Below, in pieces: positions 54,699-62,891 of a DNA stretch of 64,000 nt (its first letter is position 1; each line of letters begins with the position of its first letter). Position numbers and translations under genes: made by a program. Source of the stretch: Gammaproteobacteria bacterium. Lineage in GTDB: Bacteria; Pseudomonadota; Gammaproteobacteria; Pseudomonadales; Porticoccaceae. The notes beneath the pieces are model-generated. The model was not told where the DNA came from and searched no databases. It saw nothing but the letters and a program-made list of their open reading frames with translations. The DNA lies in contig JAGPUW010000025.1 of the NCBI GenBank assembly GCA_018069465.1, positions 124,001-188,000 of the forward strand, written 5' to 3'.

Positions 54699-54736
54699 CA
54701 ACAGCCACTTCTACCCCTGGGTGTTGGTGGCTGTTG
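54699..54736. terminator. Stem-loop between convergent genes
   Basis: CAACAGCCAC (54699-54708) pairs perfectly with GTGGCTGTTG (54727-54736) over an 18-nt loop. It lies 60 bp after the DUF1329 stop and 23 bp from the decarboxylase stop. No T-tract follows on either side, so the terminator call is provisional. Confidence 0.45.
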
Positions 54737-54758
54737 CGGGGTATGTGTACGGGAAAAG

Positions 54759-55988
54759 TCAGTGCGGCCATCTTTCCAAGTGCAAATGATCACTCAGTGT
54801 TTCGGGTTTGCGCAACCAATGTAACTGCTCATCAAGCAGTCCAACCACGCCAGGGCGTAGCTGGATAAAGGGTACTGAACGGCTTTGATTATAGGCACCA
54901 ATCCCCTTTATCAATATGAAGTCACCGCCATCAAGTGTCGGCAACAAACAATCGTCTGCCAAGGTATCGGCTTGCAAGCAGAGAGGACCGTAGATTTTAG
55001 TAGATAGGTGAGCGGCCTTTGAGCTTTCTGCATGGATCGGATGCCGATAGACCCTCGCCGTCGGTAGAGCATTGATACCGGCATCAATAACCAGTGTTTG
55101 CTGCGCTGCACTGCGCTCACGGCAAGTAATGACTTTAGAGAGTAAACTGCCGAAAGGCTCAAACAGGGTGCGCCCCGGTTCTAAAATAATTTCTGGTTTG
55201 TGCCTTTCAAGAATGTCAGCCAATGGCTGCATCCACGCTAGCGCGTAGTCTTCTATAGAAGGCAGTGAATATACCTGCGTTGCGTCCTCCCATTTGGGGC
55301 TAATGCCTGCCAGACCACCACCGAGATCTAGCCACTTTAGAGGCCATTGAAAAGGCCACGACTGCAGCAGCTTGGCTAATGTTTGCGAAGCCTCACGAAA
55401 GGTATCCGGTGAGCGGATAGCGGTGCCAATATGCAAGTGTATACCTTCAATTTGAAGCCATGCGTAACGAGACTGTAGTGTCTCGCATAAAGGCCAAAAG
55501 TCATCGCCGGCCGGAAATCCAAAGCGATTCCAGTGCTCGCCAAGACTGATACGCACACCGATATAAGCTTTCTTATTGACTGCCTTTGCTATGCCTTCAA
55601 TGCGCGCAAACTCATCGTGGTGATCAACATGAATCCGCTCACCGTCGAGAATGGCTTGCCTCAACAAACGATCCGTTTTGTGTGGGCCGTTCACAATGGT
55701 GCCTAGGTGGCGGGATAACTGTTGCTGCATTAATTGGGCGATATCGAATTCATAATCACTCACCACTTCAGCTTTAGCACCTGCCTGATGGAGGGCTAAT
55801 AAAATGCCTAGCAAGGGACAGGTTTTATAGGAAACAGCGACGTGAACAGGGCTGTACAGGGTATTAAATAGCCTGTGAATTTCGTGGTAGCGTTTAACAA
55901 TGGCATTAATATCGTAGAGGTATACCGGGCTCCCAAACTCATCGGCAATCGCATTGAGATTCATGCCTTCAAAAGCTGTATGAAACAT
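54759..55988 (-). CDS. PLP-dependent decarboxylase of siderophore synthesis
   Basis: A 409-residue fold-type III PLP enzyme of the ornithine/diaminopimelate decarboxylase family. The PLP lysine is K55 in AVSYKTCPL. GIHLHIGTAI, the LDLGGGLAG loop and EPGRTLFEPFG bind the phosphate and the second substrate part. It is the third gene of a minus-strand operon with an MFS exporter and an NIS synthetase. In Francisella FslC and Staphylococcus SbnH, enzymes of this kind act in carboxylate siderophore pathways. The likely product here is an amine such as putrescine, but the substrate cannot be seen. The start at 55988 has AAAGGA 10 nt upstream; it overlaps the MFS stop by 20 bp. Confidence 0.86.
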   Translation of the reverse strand: MFHTAFEGMNLNAIADEFGSPVYLYDINAIVKRYHEIHRLFNTLYSPVHVAVSYKTCPLLGILLALHQAGAKAEVVSDYEFDIAQLMQQQLSRHLGTIVNGPHKTDRLLRQAILDGERIHVDHHDEFARIEGIAKAVNKKAYIGVRISLGEHWNRFGFPAGDDFWPLCETLQSRYAWLQIEGIHLHIGTAIRSPDTFREASQTLAKLLQSWPFQWPLKWLDLGGGLAGISPKWEDATQVYSLPSIEDYALAWMQPLADILERHKPEIILEPGRTLFEPFGSLLSKVITCRERSAAQQTLVIDAGINALPTARVYRHPIHAESSKAAHLSTKIYGPLCLQADTLADDCLLPTLDGGDFILIKGIGAYNQSRSVPFIQLRPGVVGLLDEQLHWLRKPETLSDHLHLERWPH

Positions 55989-57177
55989 ACCGTTTTAATC
56001 CTTTAAAGTTTCGATAAATGAAAAACGTGCTCAAGCACAGGTAGCACAGCGCGCTGATTGATAGTGCGATAAAGGGCTGGTTAGCAAGCATGCTTCCGAG
56101 AATGAGTCCCGCCGCCATACCGAGGCGTTGCTGTCTTTGTATCAGCCCCAGCAATGACCCCTTGCCGGTCAGTTTCTCGCCGTTGCTATCCTTACTGCCC
56201 GCTTGTAGATACTGCTGCAAATATTCTCGTTGTACCCAAGGCATGACCGGTGCTAATGCAACACCGATGCAAAAGCGCAGTAAAATGATGACCATAATGT
56301 CGTCGCTCAATAACTGCATAGCGGTGAAAACCATGGTGCAAAACAAACAGATGGGCACCGCCAGCGCGTACGCCTTTGTTGGACAACATTGCCAACAACG
56401 CTTGGCAGCGAGCATACCGAGTGGCAAGGCACAGTAGACAAAGGCAATAACGATATCAGCCTGAGAAAGACCGAGTGTTAGGCTCGCTAATACGGGAACA
56501 ATAATCCAGCGAGCAAATTGTAAGAGCAAAAACCAGCCGCGAGGTGTGACAAACAATGCTGAATTGCTTTGTGAGCTTAGGACAGAACTTGCTGTTTGAG
56601 TGGCAGGCGTATGCATTTTTTTGGTCTTGCTCGCTATACCAAAAACACACAGCGCCAATAGTGCTGCGCAAATAATCGTGGTGCCCATGTACATCAAGGT
56701 TTGGGTAAAGCTGATAGTAGCCAGCATCCAGCCAATCCACAGCGGCCCCAAAATACTGGCAACTGCGGTGGCCGACTGCAACTTAAAAAGTCCCTGATTA
56801 AAATCGAATTGCAAGGCCAAGTGCTGCGAAGCTGGGAGTACGCTCGCCATTAAACCTTGGGTAAAGCGCATCAAGAGCATCAGGAAAAGGCTGGGTATCC
56901 ACGCAATGCAGATCAGACTACTGCCTAAGCCCAACAAACTGCGCACCCAGTTAAGCGACGGATTGTAACGATCAGCGAAGCGCCCCCAAAAGGTGGCGCT
57001 GATCGCGGCACCGAACACGGGGAGGCCGTACAAAGCGGCCAAACAAACCGTGTACTGCGCCGAATCGGGGCTCAATGTTTGAGCCAACCAGATTGGCCAA
57101 AACGGATTGAGCCCCTCCACTACGCCCAGTGCCAGAATATGCAGGCTGACTAGCGCATACCAAGACGCCTGCCTCAT
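55969..57177 (-). CDS. MFS siderophore exporter (FslB/PvsC-like)
   Basis: A 402-residue major-facilitator protein with 12 hydrophobic segments. YALVSLHILALGVVEGLNPFWPIWLAQ is the first helix, and TFWGRFADRYN gives the conserved A-like loop between helices 2 and 3. It lies between the NIS synthetase and the decarboxylase genes, overlapping the first by 4 bp and the second by 20 bp, so the three are translationally coupled. Exporters at this position secrete the finished siderophore (FslB, PvsC, LbtB). The C-terminus carries a basic tail with TFFIYRNFKGLKRY. Confidence 0.86.
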   Translation of the reverse strand: MRQASWYALVSLHILALGVVEGLNPFWPIWLAQTLSPDSAQYTVCLAALYGLPVFGAAISATFWGRFADRYNPSLNWVRSLLGLGSSLICIAWIPSLFLMLLMRFTQGLMASVLPASQHLALQFDFNQGLFKLQSATAVASILGPLWIGWMLATISFTQTLMYMGTTIICAALLALCVFGIASKTKKMHTPATQTASSVLSSQSNSALFVTPRGWFLLLQFARWIIVPVLASLTLGLSQADIVIAFVYCALPLGMLAAKRCWQCCPTKAYALAVPICLFCTMVFTAMQLLSDDIMVIILLRFCIGVALAPVMPWVQREYLQQYLQAGSKDSNGEKLTGKGSLLGLIQRQQRLGMAAGLILGSMLANQPFIALSISALCYLCLSTFFIYRNFKGLKRYVSYSF

Positions 57178-59018
57178 GCCCAGTGCTTAAGGGGGTTTTC
57201 GATCTGAGTCCAAATGTCGTCGCTGGTGTCTTCCAGGCGCATACGAATAAAGGCTTTTGTTTGCCAAGGCGATGCCAAAAAGCAGCGGATGTCCTCCGTA
57301 TAATTCAGCGGAGACATGGCCGGTCGAGCGAGATCAAACACCTCCTGAGTGCTTTCAGCCACAATACGCCATAGCCAGCCAGAGGGGATTGCAAAGTCGG
57401 CACTCAGGGCAGAAACCAGTGCGCCAAGATGACAAATATACAGGGTGTGAATTAGCTTTTGTCGGCATTGCCCGCGATGTTCGGCCAGGATCAAGGGGTC
57501 CGGATGAAAGTTTAACGACAAGCCTTTTTCCAAGAGGCTTTCTCGATGAATGCGCACACCACCAAAATCTCGAATAATAAATCCCCGCACTTGGTTGCTT
57601 GAATTAATTTTCAACAAACTATTTTGCTGATGCGCTTCCAGCGTAATGCCGTATTTCAAATACAATGCCAACGCTCCATTTAATACATGGTGCACATACA
57701 GCCGAAAGCCCGGTAGCAGGCGCGCAATATCCTGGGTGTCACTGGTTAATATATGGCTTATCAGGCTTTTATTAGCGGGTGTCTTTGCCGCCAAAGCGGC
57801 AACGGGAATAGCCAAGTCCCCCGCGTCCAGCACCTCAGATAACGGTGCGCGATAAATAACGGAGAAATGCTTAGCGACGGCTGAGGGTGCATCCAAATGC
57901 AGGCCCCACATTTCTGGCAGCGGCGTAAACGACTGTTGTATTTGTTTGTCACGCGCCGTGATCTCAAGTAATAGCTGGCTAACGCGAGGCCCCATCTGAC
58001 AGGAGCGCGGCGACACCGTGCGCTGTGTGCTGGTCATACGCAGAGCGACAGGCAGCTTAATAAAAGGCTTGCTGGCACCACCTTCGGGATAAACAGTGCG
58101 ATAGGAAAGGGAGGCATAGCTATTGATGGTTGGCGCATCCACAGGCAACACCAAGCCCGCTGGCAATTCTTCCTGCCAACGGCTGTCAACCTGCACTGGG
58201 TGTACCGGTAGTGGCAGGTATTGCTTGGCTTTTTCGCCCAGCGCGGATTGCCAATCACGCATCTGCTCGGGAAAATTGCGCTCAAACATTGCCAGGTAGT
58301 CAGCCTGCGCGCCACCTTCGAGCACACATTGATCGCGCGCAATGGCGGCAATACGCAAGCGCGCTTGGCCTTTAAATTCGGGAGCCGTTGCAAACACCGT
58401 TGTCGCTGACACACCTTGCTTGGCTTTAATTGTCGGGTGGACGGGATGGCCAACGGCCCCCCATTGCTCAAAAAAGAGCGCCGGGTTTTCATTGAATGAA
58501 TCTAGCGCTTTAAGCCCCTGCCAAAAGGGCTGATTGCCGATGTCTTGCTGTAGCTCGACATTCCACTGTTGGCGAAAACAAATGGCCATCGCTTCATTAT
58601 CAATACTGTTATTCAGCTCTGCGGCGAAACGTTTGAGAGCGCTTCGATCAATACCTTCTGCTTGCCAGAGTGCTAGCCAGTGCCCAAGGCTCTTCAGTAA
58701 GGGCTCACTGAAATATAACGGGGCAAACAAATCGAATGCATCACCATTCACCGTCCATGACACCACTTGGCGTGATGACCACATGGCCATGCTTTTAATG
58801 TGTGGTTGCTGCCCAAACGAGGTGGTCTCGTAGGGTAGTTTTTCCCAGACGGCTAGGCGCACCAGCTTTTGCAATGTCTCCTGCTCGGCTTGTTGTGTGG
58901 CGTTATTTAACTCCGCCGCTGTGAACGGGAAGGCGCTTTCATTTGGCCTTAAGCCCTGCTCGCCGGGCGGTATTAATGAATGAGAAAAAGCGCGATTGAG
59001 GGAGTGTGCGTTGTTCAT
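57174..59018 (-). CDS. IucA/IucC-family NIS siderophore synthetase
   Basis: A 614-residue NRPS-independent siderophore synthetase. The nucleotide-binding and carboxylate segments are clear: GHPVHPTIKAKQGVS (about 205-220), LPVHPVQ, SYRTVYPEGGASKPFIKL, RMTSTQRTVSP, and EAHQQNSLLKI with RDFGG near the C-terminus. Such enzymes adenylate a carboxylate, often citrate, and join it to an amine or alcohol. One synthetase only is present, as in FslA and LbtA systems, where a single enzyme joins citrate to both ends of a diamine. The ATG has AAGGAC upstream. It is the first gene of the operon and is divergent from the receptor. Confidence 0.93.
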   Translation of the reverse strand: MNNAHSLNRAFSHSLIPPGEQGLRPNESAFPFTAAELNNATQQAEQETLQKLVRLAVWEKLPYETTSFGQQPHIKSMAMWSSRQVVSWTVNGDAFDLFAPLYFSEPLLKSLGHWLALWQAEGIDRSALKRFAAELNNSIDNEAMAICFRQQWNVELQQDIGNQPFWQGLKALDSFNENPALFFEQWGAVGHPVHPTIKAKQGVSATTVFATAPEFKGQARLRIAAIARDQCVLEGGAQADYLAMFERNFPEQMRDWQSALGEKAKQYLPLPVHPVQVDSRWQEELPAGLVLPVDAPTINSYASLSYRTVYPEGGASKPFIKLPVALRMTSTQRTVSPRSCQMGPRVSQLLLEITARDKQIQQSFTPLPEMWGLHLDAPSAVAKHFSVIYRAPLSEVLDAGDLAIPVAALAAKTPANKSLISHILTSDTQDIARLLPGFRLYVHHVLNGALALYLKYGITLEAHQQNSLLKINSSNQVRGFIIRDFGGVRIHRESLLEKGLSLNFHPDPLILAEHRGQCRQKLIHTLYICHLGALVSALSADFAIPSGWLWRIVAESTQEVFDLARPAMSPLNYTEDIRCFLASPWQTKAFIRMRLEDTSDDIWTQIENPLKHWA

Positions 59019-59060
59019 AGTCAGTCCTTTTTTATGAATATAAGCGATACGTAAATAGTA

Positions 59061-59089
59061 TTGATAATGATTCGTATTATCATTATTAT
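59061..59089 (+). promoter_or_regulatory. Promoter with Fur box for the siderophore receptor
   Basis: TTGATA (59061-59066), a 17-bp spacer and TATTAT (59084-59089) form a sigma70-type promoter for the receptor gene. GATAATGATTCGTATTATC at 59063-59081 matches 15 of 19 bases of the Fur consensus and covers the spacer. The site is in the 116-bp gap, so the divergent synthetase operon may be controlled too. Confidence 0.82.
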
Positions 59090-59134
59090 TTACAGAGAAT
59101 ACACACTTTTGCTCAATATGGACAAGACCTAATC

Positions 59135-61288
59135 ATGAATAAAGTGCCAAAACCTTTTGCCAATGGCCGAACAAGCCCCATCAAAAAAACATTAATCCCC
59201 CTTTCTTTTCTCCTAATCACAAGTTATCCAAGTTTTGCAGACAGTGCCGACACGAGACAAGCGAGCTTGGTTGACGAGGTAATAGTGACGGCGACACGCA
59301 CGGAAAAACCCTTAAATACGATCCCCAATATGGTCACCGTGATTGATTCCGATGCGCTGGCAAAACAAATAGCGATCAGCAACGATCTATCCACCATTCT
59401 GGGTAACCAAATACCGTCATTTTCACCCAGCCGACAAAAAATGAGCGGCTATGGTGAAAGCTTAAGGGGGCGCAGCCCCTTGTATTTAGTCGATGGTGTA
59501 CCGCAATCAAATCCACTACGTGATGGTTCACGCGACGGTCATACGATTGACCCTTTTATGCTTTCTAGGATTGAGGTTATTCACGGTACCAATGCCATTC
59601 ATGGCCTCGGTGCGTCGGGCGGTATTATCAATCTTGTGACTAAAAAACCGAGCGCAGCACTGGAGCAAAGCATTCGCTTTGAAACCGCCTTCCAGGAAGA
59701 AGATACCGGTGAAAGCCTTGATTACGGCGTCGCTTACAGTCTGTCGGCAAAGTGGGACACCTTTGACCTGTTAGCCAGTGTCAATGTGCGACGCACCGGC
59801 GTGGGCTACGATGCCAATGGCGAAGTGATTGGCTTTGACAACACTCAAGGCGATACCCGCGACGCTGATACCCGTAACCTGTTTTTAAAAGCCGGGTATA
59901 ACTGGGGTGAGCAGCGCCTGGAATTGACCTTGAACGATTATGAACTGGCCGGCAATGGCAACTGGCTAGCGGTAGATGGCGATATTGCCAATGGCGTGCC
60001 GACAACGTCTGTCGCGGGCGACATAGAAGGTAAAGCCGCGAAAAACGATGTCTTGATGATGAATCTTGGCTATACCCACGAGCAATTACTGGGGCACAAA
60101 TTGCGGGTACAGCTATTTGAGCAGGAATTTTCGGCGACCTATGGCGGTGGTCGATTTGCTACTTTTCAAGACCCGGTCTTGGGTCCAGACCTGTATGACC
60201 AGTCACAAAACAATTCCGAGAAAACTGGCCTGAAAATCACGCTGGTTAAAGATGACATCGCGGGGCTGCCCTTAAGCGTGGTCTATGGTATCGATGCCAT
60301 CAAAGACACCACCTACCAAAGCCTGATTCAAACGGGGCGAAAGTGGGTGCCGAAAAGTCAATATACGAGCTACGCACCCTTTGTACAGCTAGAGTATGTC
60401 GCGCTAGAAAAGATCACCCTAACGACCGGTATTCGTCAGGAAGAATCTCAATTGGAGGTCGATGATTTCACCACCCTAGCCTCTTATAACGGTGGCCAAC
60501 GGGTCGCAGGCGGCGAGCTGGATATTTCTGAAACGCTTTACAATGTCGGCGGCACCTACCAAATCAGCGACACGTTTCGTCTATTTGCCAACTACTCCGA
60601 AGGCTTTTCCATGCCCGATGTTGGCAGGGTGTTACGTGGCATCAACACGCCCGGTAAAAGTGTGGAGACGGTGCTTGATCTGGAACCCATTATTACTGAA
60701 AACATTGAGTTTGGTTTTGAATATTCGAGCGCTGACTTTTCTACGCAGCTCAGCTATTACCAATCCGCCTCTGATTTTGGCCAACGCTTGCAGGCAGATA
60801 CCGACGGCCTTTTCAGTGTTAAACGTGAAAAAACCGAAATAGACGGCATTGAATTTCGTAGCCAATGGTTTGTATCGCCACAAGACACCCTCGCCTTCCA
60901 GTTTGCGCAAAGCAATGGTGAATTTGACTCTGATCAGGACGGTCAAGTCGATACCGACCTGGGTGGCGTTAACATTTCACCCGATCGCATTAACCTGAGT
61001 TGGGGAAGAGTGTGGTCAAATACCATTGATACTCACCTTCAGCTTAATCACTTCCTTGATCGCACCTTCGACGATAGTGCTGGTGACAAGGTTGCTGAGT
61101 TTGACGGCTATACGACCCTTGATCTGGTGGCAAATGCTCAGGTACTGAGCGGCACCTTAAGCCTCGGCATTCAAAACCTGACGAATCGTGACTACTACAC
61201 GTATTATTCACAAACTGCCGGCAAGAATAGTCGTAATTTTAAGGGGCTAGCACGTAGTGTGAATTTATCCTTCAACAAAACGTTTTAG
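59135..61288 (+). CDS. TonB-dependent siderophore receptor
   Basis: A 717-residue outer-membrane receptor. A signal peptide (LIPLSFLLITSYPSFA) is followed by the TonB box DEVIVTATR (about residues 48-56). The plug domain has RGRSPLYLVDGVPQ and RIEVIHGTNAIHGLGASGGIINLVTKK (key part ASGGIINLV). The C-terminal barrel ends with NLTNRDYYTYYSQT and a terminal Phe (LSFNKTF). It should import the ferric form of the siderophore made by the divergent operon. It is followed 5 bp later by a PepSY-TM gene. No periplasmic binding protein or ABC importer is near. Confidence 0.94.
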   Translation: MNKVPKPFANGRTSPIKKTLIPLSFLLITSYPSFADSADTRQASLVDEVIVTATRTEKPLNTIPNMVTVIDSDALAKQIAISNDLSTILGNQIPSFSPSRQKMSGYGESLRGRSPLYLVDGVPQSNPLRDGSRDGHTIDPFMLSRIEVIHGTNAIHGLGASGGIINLVTKKPSAALEQSIRFETAFQEEDTGESLDYGVAYSLSAKWDTFDLLASVNVRRTGVGYDANGEVIGFDNTQGDTRDADTRNLFLKAGYNWGEQRLELTLNDYELAGNGNWLAVDGDIANGVPTTSVAGDIEGKAAKNDVLMMNLGYTHEQLLGHKLRVQLFEQEFSATYGGGRFATFQDPVLGPDLYDQSQNNSEKTGLKITLVKDDIAGLPLSVVYGIDAIKDTTYQSLIQTGRKWVPKSQYTSYAPFVQLEYVALEKITLTTGIRQEESQLEVDDFTTLASYNGGQRVAGGELDISETLYNVGGTYQISDTFRLFANYSEGFSMPDVGRVLRGINTPGKSVETVLDLEPIITENIEFGFEYSSADFSTQLSYYQSASDFGQRLQADTDGLFSVKREKTEIDGIEFRSQWFVSPQDTLAFQFAQSNGEFDSDQDGQVDTDLGGVNISPDRINLSWGRVWSNTIDTHLQLNHFLDRTFDDSAGDKVAEFDGYTTLDLVANAQVLSGTLSLGIQNLTNRDYYTYYSQTAGKNSRNFKGLARSVNLSFNKTF

Positions 61289-61293
61289 ACGCT

Positions 61294-62523
61294 ATGCGCA
61301 AGCAGCTCATAGCGTGGCACAAATACCTCGGTTTAGCGTTTGGCCTGCTACTTAGCCTCATTGGTTTAAGTGGCAGTTTGCTGGTTTTTGACCATGCCTT
61401 GGATGAAAGACTGTGGCCAGAAACCTTGTCGCAGGCCACGCCACAGCAAGCGGTATCACTGGCGCAGGTATTGGCAAATGCCCAAACAGCAGCAGTGCAG
61501 TATGTTGCTACACGACAGAAGGTGAACCGGCACCCTCAGCCAAGCCGTCTCTCTTTATCGCGCCAACCCGCAAGCCCCCACGTGGTGCGATTCTCGGCGC
61601 AAGATACCTTAGCTGGGCCGATCGAGGTGAGTGTCGCCCCAGCTACCGGTGAAATACTGGCAGTGCGCGTGTGGGGCACCTACACCATGAGCTGGCTGTA
61701 CAAACTGCACCACACATTACTGGCAGGCACGACGGGGAAGTACATCGTCGGCGCGATGGGGGTGTTACTCCTGTTTTTCTGTATCAGTGGCTTGGCTGTT
61801 TGGTGGCCAAAGTATGGCCGCTGGCGGCGAGCCTTGCGCATACAACGTGGCGCAGGCCGTTTCCGCTTGTTTTATGATTTACATAAAACGCTAGGGTTTT
61901 ATTTATTACCGGTATTAATGATGATCGCCGTTTCAGGGTTCAGCCTGATATTTCATGCACCCGTAAAAACCTTCATTAGCCGCATTCTGCCGATGGACAA
62001 GCCGCCGATTGTTGTCGCCTCTTTTAATCCTGCCTTCACTGGAACCCCGCCGAGTCTTGATGAAGTGGTGGCGATAGGCGCAGGGGTTTTTCCGAAGGCT
62101 GAGCTTAAACGCCTTTATTTACCGAGCTATTTACCGAACCATTTACCGAGCCATGCAATGCATGCTTATCGTTTAAGGTACAGACAAGACGCTGAATATT
62201 GGTCAAATCATGCGGCGAGTGAGGTATGGATTCATGCTCAGACGGGTAAAGTACTCAGCTCAATCGATATACTCGAAAGCCCGATAGGCAATCAATTGAT
62301 GGCTTGGGTTTTTCCATTGCACAATGGCGATGCACTCGGTCTCGCAGGGCGTTGGATGATTTTCTTTTGTGGCTGGGTACCGCTACTGCTGTTTGCTAGC
62401 GGTCTCTATATGTACTGCAAGAAAACACCTGCCTTAACTGGGGCACGTGTTATTAACGGGCATTTTTCTAACATAGTCACCCTGTATAGACGTCTAAAAC
62501 CCTTGTTTTGCAGTCAACCTTGA
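61294..62523 (+). CDS. PepSY-associated TM protein (ferri-siderophore reductase type)
   Basis: A 409-residue inner-membrane protein of the PepSY_TM family. The first helix starts with KQLIAWHKYLGLAFGLLLSL, followed by a periplasmic domain, two central helices (IVGAMGVLLLFFCISGLAVWW and FYLLPVLMMIAVSGFSLIFH), another loop and a C-terminal helix. His residues at helix ends (WHKYLG, LHHTLL, DLHKTL) could bind heme. Members next to TonB receptors, such as FoxB, PiuB and FhuF-like systems, release iron by reduction. A 12-bp tandem triplication lies in the second loop (LPSY/LPNH/LPSH). It is cotranscribed with the receptor. Confidence 0.88.
   Translation: MRKQLIAWHKYLGLAFGLLLSLIGLSGSLLVFDHALDERLWPETLSQATPQQAVSLAQVLANAQTAAVQYVATRQKVNRHPQPSRLSLSRQPASPHVVRFSAQDTLAGPIEVSVAPATGEILAVRVWGTYTMSWLYKLHHTLLAGTTGKYIVGAMGVLLLFFCISGLAVWWPKYGRWRRALRIQRGAGRFRLFYDLHKTLGFYLLPVLMMIAVSGFSLIFHAPVKTFISRILPMDKPPIVVASFNPAFTGTPPSLDEVVAIGAGVFPKAELKRLYLPSYLPNHLPSHAMHAYRLRYRQDAEYWSNHAASEVWIHAQTGKVLSSIDILESPIGNQLMAWVFPLHNGDALGLAGRWMIFFCGWVPLLLFASGLYMYCKKTPALTGARVINGHFSNIVTLYRRLKPLFCSQP
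62118..62153 (+). repeat. 12-bp in-frame triplication inside the PepSY-TM gene
   Basis: TTTACCGAGCTA (62118-62129), TTTACCGAACCA (62130-62141) and TTTACCGAGCCA (62142-62153) differ by one or two bases and stay in frame, giving a four-residue repeat. It is in a predicted periplasmic loop. Confidence 0.85.
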
Positions 62524-62535
62524 CCTGCCTTGTGT

Positions 62536-62573
62536 CATCGCCAAGTGACGGCAGAGGCAGTCACTTGGCGATG
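62536..62573. terminator. 14-bp perfect inverted repeat after the receptor operon
   Basis: CATCGCCAAGTGAC (62536-62549) pairs with GTCACTTGGCGATG (62560-62573) with no mismatch. A further palindrome, AGCTTGCGCAAGCT, follows at 62574-62587. No T-tract is adjacent. It probably ends the receptor/PepSY transcript. Confidence 0.6.
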
Positions 62574-62647
62574 AGCTTGCGCAAGCTAGAGCCCTGCATT
62601 ACTCAGGTAAGTCTATTAAAAATGACTCTACACACGCAGTCGGCGCG

Positions 62648-62827
62648 CTAACTGTCGCTATCCTCCGCCTTTATATCCGCCCTTGCACCTGTCGTTGGCG
62701 GCGCTGTTTCAAGCTTGGCCCGCTCCGCCTTACTCAGGTATTTAGGCTTGCTCGACGGATTCATTCGGGCCTTGGCTTTTTTCAGCTTTTTATTAAAAAC
62801 GGCGTTGATCTTCTTTTTTCTATTCAT
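62648..62827 (-). CDS. DUF2986 small basic protein
   Basis: A 59-residue, very basic protein. It begins MNRKKKINAVFNKKLKKAKA and continues with KPKYLSKAERAKLE, as in the DUF2986 family of proteobacterial small proteins, whose function is unknown. It has no signal peptide or membrane segment. The strong Lys/Arg content suggests nucleic-acid or ribosome contact, but this is only a guess. It is a single gene between the PepSY gene (convergent) and the BVMO. The ribosome site is weak. Confidence 0.78.
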   Translation of the reverse strand: MNRKKKINAVFNKKLKKAKARMNPSSKPKYLSKAERAKLETAPPTTGARADIKAEDSDS

Positions 62828-62891
62828 ATTATTCAGGCTAACATTTTTATCAGATTAAGGTGTTTTATCAGATGAAAAGGGCCGCTAGATT

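Noticed and set aside
54759-59018. Vibrioferrin (pvs) locus
   Set aside because: Vibrioferrin synthesis needs two NIS synthetases and an extra ATP-grasp type enzyme; only one synthetase is present here.
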